Of a DNA stretch of 35,049 nt, positions 31,568 through 35,049 are shown piece after piece; position 1 is the stretch's first letter; each line of letters opens with the position of its first letter. The stretch covers positions 1 to 35,049 of the forward strand of contig JBMUDS010000008.1 of assembly GCA_049459795.1 (NCBI GenBank), in the 5' to 3' direction. The stretch comes from SYAN01 sp049459795. GTDB lineage: Bacteria > Actinomycetota > Actinomycetes > Nanopelagicales > Nanopelagicaceae. The position numbers and the translations under genes are program-made. Under the pieces are notes generated by a model, which was given only the letters and a program-made list of their open reading frames with translations, did no database searches and was not told the origin of the DNA.

Positions 31568-33021
31568 TATGAGACCAGCTCACGTGGGCGCATCACGAGA
31601 TCGGCACCCTCACTTGCGACGAACACCCCGTCAACATACTGCCCCACGTGGTAACTGGAGAGAGATGATTCGCCGGAATTCTCGAGGTATGTCACTCCAT
31701 CTACTTCAGGTCCTTGATGGGCTGCTCTACCTTCGATCAAATCGCCCTCGATACTCTCGATCAGCACACGGGCCTCTTGACCGATACGAATCTCGGTTCG
31801 CTGATTGACCATCTCTTCTGCGAGAGAACTCGCTTCACGGAAACGATCGGCAATGAGGTCAGGAGAGATCTTCTCGCCGAGAGAGGCAGCCTCCGTGCCA
31901 TCTTCATCACTATATGGAAAGACTCCGATGGCATCGAGAGCTGCATCTTCGATGAATGAGAGTAACTCCTTGTATTCCGACTCCTTCTCACCGGGAAATC
32001 CGACGATGAAGTTCGAGCGAATACCTGCCTCTGGGGCCAGTGCACGGACTTGAGTCAGAAGATGGAGGAATTTCTCGCGATCGCCGAATCTTCGCATCCG
32101 TCGCAAGAGTGAGCCACTTGCATGTTGGAATGAGATATCAAAATAAGGAACCACTTTCTCCGTTGAGATCATCGCTTGCAAGAGTGATGGCCGAATCTCC
32201 GCTGGCTGTAGGTAGGAAAGTCGGATTCTCTCTATCCCATCGATCGCTGCGAGTTCAGGAAGCATTCGCTCTAACAATCGAAGGTCTCCGAGATCCTTAC
32301 CGTAGGAGGTTGTGTTCTCGCTGACCAAGAAGATCTCACTTACTCCAGCCTCCGCAAGCCATCGAGCCTCTCTCACTATCTCATCGGGAGTTCGCGACAG
32401 GAAAGAACCTCGGAAACTCGGTATGGCGCAGAATGAACAGCGTCGATCACAACCAGAAGCAATCTTCAATGGAGCCATCGGTGCATCATCAAGGCGCTTG
32501 CGGTAGAGACGGGAACCTTGACCGTTTCTAATCTCTACGTCTCGCTCGACTCGCGCCTCTCTGCGGGCAGCAGGAGCAAGAGGCAACAACGTCCTGCGAT
32601 CCTTCGGCGTATGAGTCGGAATCGATCCCCCGGCAAGAATGCGGCCAAGACGCTCCGAGATATCTGCGTAGGAATCGAATCCCAATATCGCATCTGCCTC
32701 CGGGAGGGCCTTGGCTAACTCATCTCCGTACCGTTCTGCCATACAACCCACGGCCACTACTGCGCGGACCTGTCCATCGGCCTTGAGCTGATGTGCCTGC
32801 AACAGAGTGTCGATTGAGTCCTTCTTGGCGCTTTCTATGAAGCCGCAGGTGTTGATGAGAGCGATATCTGCGTTCGAACTATCGTCGGTGAGGACCCAGC
32901 CATCTGCTGCAAGGCGACCGGCTAATTCCTCCGAGTCGACGTCATTTCGGGCACATCCCAAGGTGACGAGTGCGACGGTGCGACTTTTCCCGTGCGAAGT
33001 AACCGGGGAAGGAGTAGACAC
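31567..33021 (-). CDS. rimO: Ribosomal protein S12 methylthiotransferase
   Basis: Radical-SAM enzyme that adds a methylthio group to an aspartate of ribosomal protein S12. It has the N-terminal UPF0004 iron-sulfur domain (cysteines at 23, 59 and 93: TLGCARN, INTCGFIESAK, AVGCMAERYG), the radical-SAM CX3CX2C as CDRRCSFC (191, 195, 198), and a C-terminal TRAM domain. The SGCDRRCSFCAIPSFRGSFLSR pattern is that of RimO rather than MiaB. The start GTG 33021 gives 484 aa and has TATATT exactly six bases upstream; a longer in-frame TTG seven codons earlier would include the -10 itself. It heads the rimO-pgsA-cinA-clgR unit. Confidence 0.93.
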   Translation of the reverse strand: MSTPSPVTSHGKSRTVALVTLGCARNDVDSEELAGRLAADGWVLTDDSSNADIALINTCGFIESAKKDSIDTLLQAHQLKADGQVRAVVAVGCMAERYGDELAKALPEADAILGFDSYADISERLGRILAGGSIPTHTPKDRRTLLPLAPAARREARVERDVEIRNGQGSRLYRKRLDDAPMAPLKIASGCDRRCSFCAIPSFRGSFLSRTPDEIVREARWLAEAGVSEIFLVSENTTSYGKDLGDLRLLERMLPELAAIDGIERIRLSYLQPAEIRPSLLQAMISTEKVVPYFDISFQHASGSLLRRMRRFGDREKFLHLLTQVRALAPEAGIRSNFIVGFPGEKESEYKELLSFIEDAALDAIGVFPYSDEDGTEAASLGEKISPDLIADRFREASSLAEEMVNQRTEIRIGQEARVLIESIEGDLIEGRAAHQGPEVDGVTYLENSGESSLSSYHVGQYVDGVFVASEGADLVMRPRELVS

Positions 33022-33027
33022 ATCGCA

Positions 33028-33033
33028 AATATA
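33028..33033 (-). promoter_or_regulatory. -10 element of rimO (leaderless start)
   Basis: TATATT on the minus strand ends six bases before GTG 33021. It is close to consensus, and no Shine-Dalgarno site precedes the GTG. It lies 48 bases after the RodZ-like gene. Confidence 0.5.
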
Positions 33034-33081
33034 ACCCCTCAAGAGCAGAATGCAGTCGAACTTCTGAAGAGAAGGCTGAAC

Positions 33082-33807
33082 CTAACCTGCGTTATGAGCC
33101 TCTGCTGTGAATTGAAGGCGTGTCACTTCGCCGATACGTCCCGTAGTGCCGAGATCATCACCGTTATATGTGATAGCAATCGCACCTGCATTGCCGATCA
33201 CCAGCTGTAGCAATTGGTCATCGTAGTAATCGCGACTATCACCTTGACGGAGCTTGCCTTCGAATATCGTCGAGCCATTAGCTCCGCTTACCTTGACCCA
33301 CGACACAGAACCAATCGCACGAAGGGTCAGATTGACGCCATTTTGTGCGGAAGCTACTGCGGGTGGTTCTTCATCGCCCGAGACTAAGTTCTCTGCCGCA
33401 GTGACGATCCTTGATGGTTGACTCGAATCAAGGATCCCCGGTGCAACCTGGAACGCGGCAATCGCGAAGATTGCTAGCCCTGCGACCATCCCGAAGATCT
33501 TCCATGATGGCTTGCTCTTCTCGACGTCAGAGATGACATTGTTCTCTTCGAATTTCTCGCTCATGGAACCTTCTTGATCGGCATGCAGCGCGTCGAACTC
33601 GGCAAGGATCGATTCAAGATTCATTCCATAGATCTGTGCCAGGGTGCGAATATGTCCACGTGCGTAGGCGATCCCACCGACGGACTTGTAATTATCGGAT
33701 TCGATCTCTTGAATCACACGTTCGCGCACGCGGGTACGAGACGCGACATCAGCAAGGGAAAGTCCTCGCTCACTTCTCGCGGCTTTGAGTTGATCGCCGA
33801 TCGTCAT
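33082..33807 (-). CDS. RodZ-like protein: HTH domain, one membrane span, DUF4115
   Basis: A 241-residue protein with an N-terminal RodZ-type helix-turn-helix (GDQLKAARSERGLSLADVASRTRVRERVIQEIESDNY...GGIAYARGHIRTLAQIYG), one membrane span near residues 103-121 (IFGMVAGLAIFAIAAFQVA), and an extracellular beta-rich DUF4115 domain (VNLTLRAIGSVSWVKVSG...EGKLRQGDSRDYYDDQLLQLVIGNAGAIAITYNG). RodZ links MreB to the membrane in rods; in Actinobacteria that lack MreB the role is unclear. ATG 33807 has AAGG about 8 bases upstream. It precedes rimO, a common actinobacterial order. Confidence 0.88.
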   Translation of the reverse strand: MTIGDQLKAARSERGLSLADVASRTRVRERVIQEIESDNYKSVGGIAYARGHIRTLAQIYGMNLESILAEFDALHADQEGSMSEKFEENNVISDVEKSKPSWKIFGMVAGLAIFAIAAFQVAPGILDSSQPSRIVTAAENLVSGDEEPPAVASAQNGVNLTLRAIGSVSWVKVSGANGSTIFEGKLRQGDSRDYYDDQLLQLVIGNAGAIAITYNGDDLGTTGRIGEVTRLQFTAEAHNAG

Positions 33808-33965
33808 GCGCTATGCCTTTTCGTGGGGAATCGCTCGCGAAGGTTCACGAACAGGGAGAACGGTAAAGCAGTCCATTCCTATGGGACAAGATGAGATTGC
33901 CTGAATGTGGGCTGAGTCAGAGTGATTTTCGGGGTGAAATCTGGAAAATCAGGATCTGAACCGGG
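33808..33965. other. Intergenic region before the RodZ-like gene
   Basis: These 158 bases hold AAGG (the RodZ-like gene's ribosome binding site region) and only very weak inverted repeats such as ATCCTG/CAGAT near 33945. I see no gene, strong terminator or clear promoter. It is one of the longest gaps in the window. Confidence 0.4.
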
Positions 33966-34319
33966 TCACAACCCGAAAAGACCCAAAAGGGAGCCGATGA
34001 AGGGGATGATGACCAGCATCTTTCCATCGATGTCCTGCTTATTAAGCCTGAATAGCTGAGAGCCGATCTGGACATCATAAGCATCACCGAATTCGCCTCG
34101 GACGACACCGAGGGCGGGACCATCGGTAGGCAGTGCAGCGATCACACGATCATCCATAGAGAACGTGTCAGTCACCCGGTAGAGAGCGACACTCGATTGG
34201 GCTGATCCAAGAGCATGGTCTAAACCAGACTGCGGGTGCGTGATTCGCAAGCCGAAAGCGAAGAAGAGCACGACGGCTACCAGTACGCCAATGACGATTT
34301 TGCCGCGCTTGGTCAACAC
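33966..34319 (-). CDS. Small membrane-anchored protein, end resembles type I signal peptidase
   Basis: From GTG 34319 (117 aa) the protein starts VLTKRGKIVIGVLVAVVLFFAFGLRI, a single N-terminal membrane anchor. GAGAGG lies upstream and supports this start; a start 15 codons earlier is possible. The soluble part has beta strands and ends with ...NKQDIDGKMLVIIPFIGSLLGLFGL, which recalls the final G-K-x-x-x-x-I-P-x-x-G segment and hydrophobic end of SipW/archaeal-type signal peptidases. The segment DTFSMDDRVIAALP looks like the region around the catalytic serine, but the lysine partner is not evident and the chain is short. It could be a degenerate or inactive relative, or unrelated. The stop of the upstream basic-tailed gene is 61 bases away. 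Confidence 0.45.
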   Translation of the reverse strand: MLTKRGKIVIGVLVAVVLFFAFGLRITHPQSGLDHALGSAQSSVALYRVTDTFSMDDRVIAALPTDGPALGVVRGEFGDAYDVQIGSQLFRLNKQDIDGKMLVIIPFIGSLLGLFGL

Positions 34320-34380
34320 TATCGATCCTCTCCTATGAGAAGGTGCAGACCTTTCCCACAGCACGAAGTCTAACTTTCAA

Positions 34381-35049
34381 CTACCTCTTTTTGGACTTTC
34401 TCGACGCACTTTTGGCGGTCTTTCTAGGCTTGGAGGAGGTGGGTCGTGCGGAGTTTGCCTTCTTCTTCCCACTACGTGGTGCTTTCCCCTTGCCTCGAGA
34501 GGAAGTAGAGATCCGCTTCACTTTTCCAACTCCAGGCGACGTCGTCGAATCCGACGGGAAAGTAGAACCGGCACCATTCATCAAGTCATCAAGCCATGAC
34601 TGTATGTCGTCACTATCCTCCAACGCACGAGAGACTCGCGATGCCCCCTTCTTCTCAGAATCAGTGGCACTCATCGATTCGGTCCCTACAACATCATCTT
34701 CCTGGAGCAACGTATCGATCTCTTTTACAGCCTTCTTGGTTCTAGCCTTAGGAGTCTTTGCGAAGAGTGACTGGAAGAAATCCTTGAATGGATTCTTCTT
34801 CACTGCAGCAGGTTCGGCACTCGATGCTGATTGCGTCGTCGAATTCTCACTTTGCGTGGTGGCGGAAGAACTCACTCCCAACATCAAGCGGCTCGTTCTA
34901 GAGTCCGGTCTTCCCGTGCCCCGCCATGTAGCCACCTCAATGACAGTGCCATGCGCGATGTTTCCAACGACGAGTTTCTGTCCATCCGGGAGATCGATGA
35001 CTAATGGACTGTCTTGATCCGGAAGCGGAATCGTCGAAATCGCGGGAGG
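34381..35049 (-). CDS. Protein with lysine/serine-rich basic C-terminal tail, 5' end outside the window
   Basis: The frame stays open to the window edge and is cut there, so the start is not seen; at least 222 residues are present. The visible N-terminal part (DSPLVIDLPDGQKLVVGNIAHGT-like, then VIEVATWRGTGRPDSRTSRLMLGV) looks like beta strands of a small folded domain. The middle has acidic and polar linkers (EIDTLLQEDDVV, ALEDSDDIQSWLDDLMNG). The last 45 residues are dominated by K, R, S, A and P (GKGKAPRSGKKKANSARPTSSKPRK...), like histone-type or nucleic-acid-binding tails. I do not recognise the family. It precedes the small membrane protein on the same strand and may share its transcript. 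A long plus-strand frame opposite it is a mirror effect. Confidence 0.55.
   Translation of the reverse strand, partial: PPAISTIPLPDQDSPLVIDLPDGQKLVVGNIAHGTVIEVATWRGTGRPDSRTSRLMLGVSSSATTQSENSTTQSASSAEPAAVKKNPFKDFFQSLFAKTPKARTKKAVKEIDTLLQEDDVVGTESMSATDSEKKGASRVSRALEDSDDIQSWLDDLMNGAGSTFPSDSTTSPGVGKVKRISTSSRGKGKAPRSGKKKANSARPTSSKPRKTAKSASRKSKKR

Noticed and set aside
34343..35017. 224-codon plus-strand frame with hydrophobic start at the window end
   Set aside because: Mirror of the K/R/S-rich minus-strand tail, whose codons read as F/L/S-rich on the other strand; the minus-strand frame stays open to the edge.
1..35049. Mobile elements, CRISPR arrays, rRNA, phage genes
   Set aside because: No transposase, integrase, regularly spaced repeat or rRNA segment was recognised on either strand.

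Overview
The window looks like a compact piece of an actinobacterial chromosome, most likely a streamlined freshwater lineage related to the Nanopelagicales (acI) group. Three things suggest this: the gene orders glyS-dusB-sanA-like-dgt-dnaG-tRNA-Asn and rodZ-like-rimO-pgsA-cinA-clgR, which I know from Actinobacteria; a ClgR-type regulator; and very short intergenic spaces with many start codons that seem to be leaderless. Base composition is near balanced by eye (not computed). The lineage is an inference from content, not from a database match. No insertion sequence, prophage, CRISPR array or rRNA was seen, and no gene-free stretch exceeds about 215 bases.

Layout. 1-3.1 kb: a large secreted protein of unknown function, then a binding protein for a ferric-iron/AfuA-type ABC transporter. 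3.2-6.1 kb: its fused double permease and its ATPase. 6.1-7.5 kb: a stand-alone E2-type acyltransferase domain and a VanY-like D,D-carboxypeptidase. 7.6-10.9 kb: a complete polar amino-acid ABC transporter (ATPase, two permeases, Tat-exported binding protein) with a recognisable promoter and a strong terminator hairpin. 10.9-14.2 kb: a membrane O-acyltransferase facing left, then rightward genes for a small membrane protein, a stand-alone domain resembling the DnaX C-terminus, and a secreted GH25 muramidase. 14.2-21.7 kb: carbon catabolism as two divergent pairs, glpD/glpK (glycerol) and alpha-galactosidase/galT-galK (alpha-galactosides, Leloir pathway). 21.7-28.7 kb, leftward: ACT-domain protein, tRNA-Asn(GTT), dnaG, dgt, a SanA/YdcF-like protein, dusB, glyS, and an ABM-like protein. 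28.8-29.6 kb: a ZIP zinc importer behind a Zur-like operator. 29.7-35 kb, leftward: TetR regulator, clgR, cinA C-terminal amidase, pgsA, rimO, a RodZ-like protein, a small membrane protein and the 3' part of a basic-tailed protein that runs off the end.

The main pattern beyond gene content is in the start sites. At seven genes a TANNNT -10 hexamer lies exactly six bases before the start codon, which would put transcription and translation start at the same base. In the glpD/glpK gap (18 bp) and the alpha-galactosidase/galT gap (12 bp), one 7-bp TANNNTA element can serve as the -10 on both strands. That makes compact two-way promoters for leaderless or near-leaderless genes. Genes inside operons, and several operon heads (ABC systems, GH25, dnaG, glyS, clgR), use Shine-Dalgarno sites instead, so the two initiation modes are mixed.
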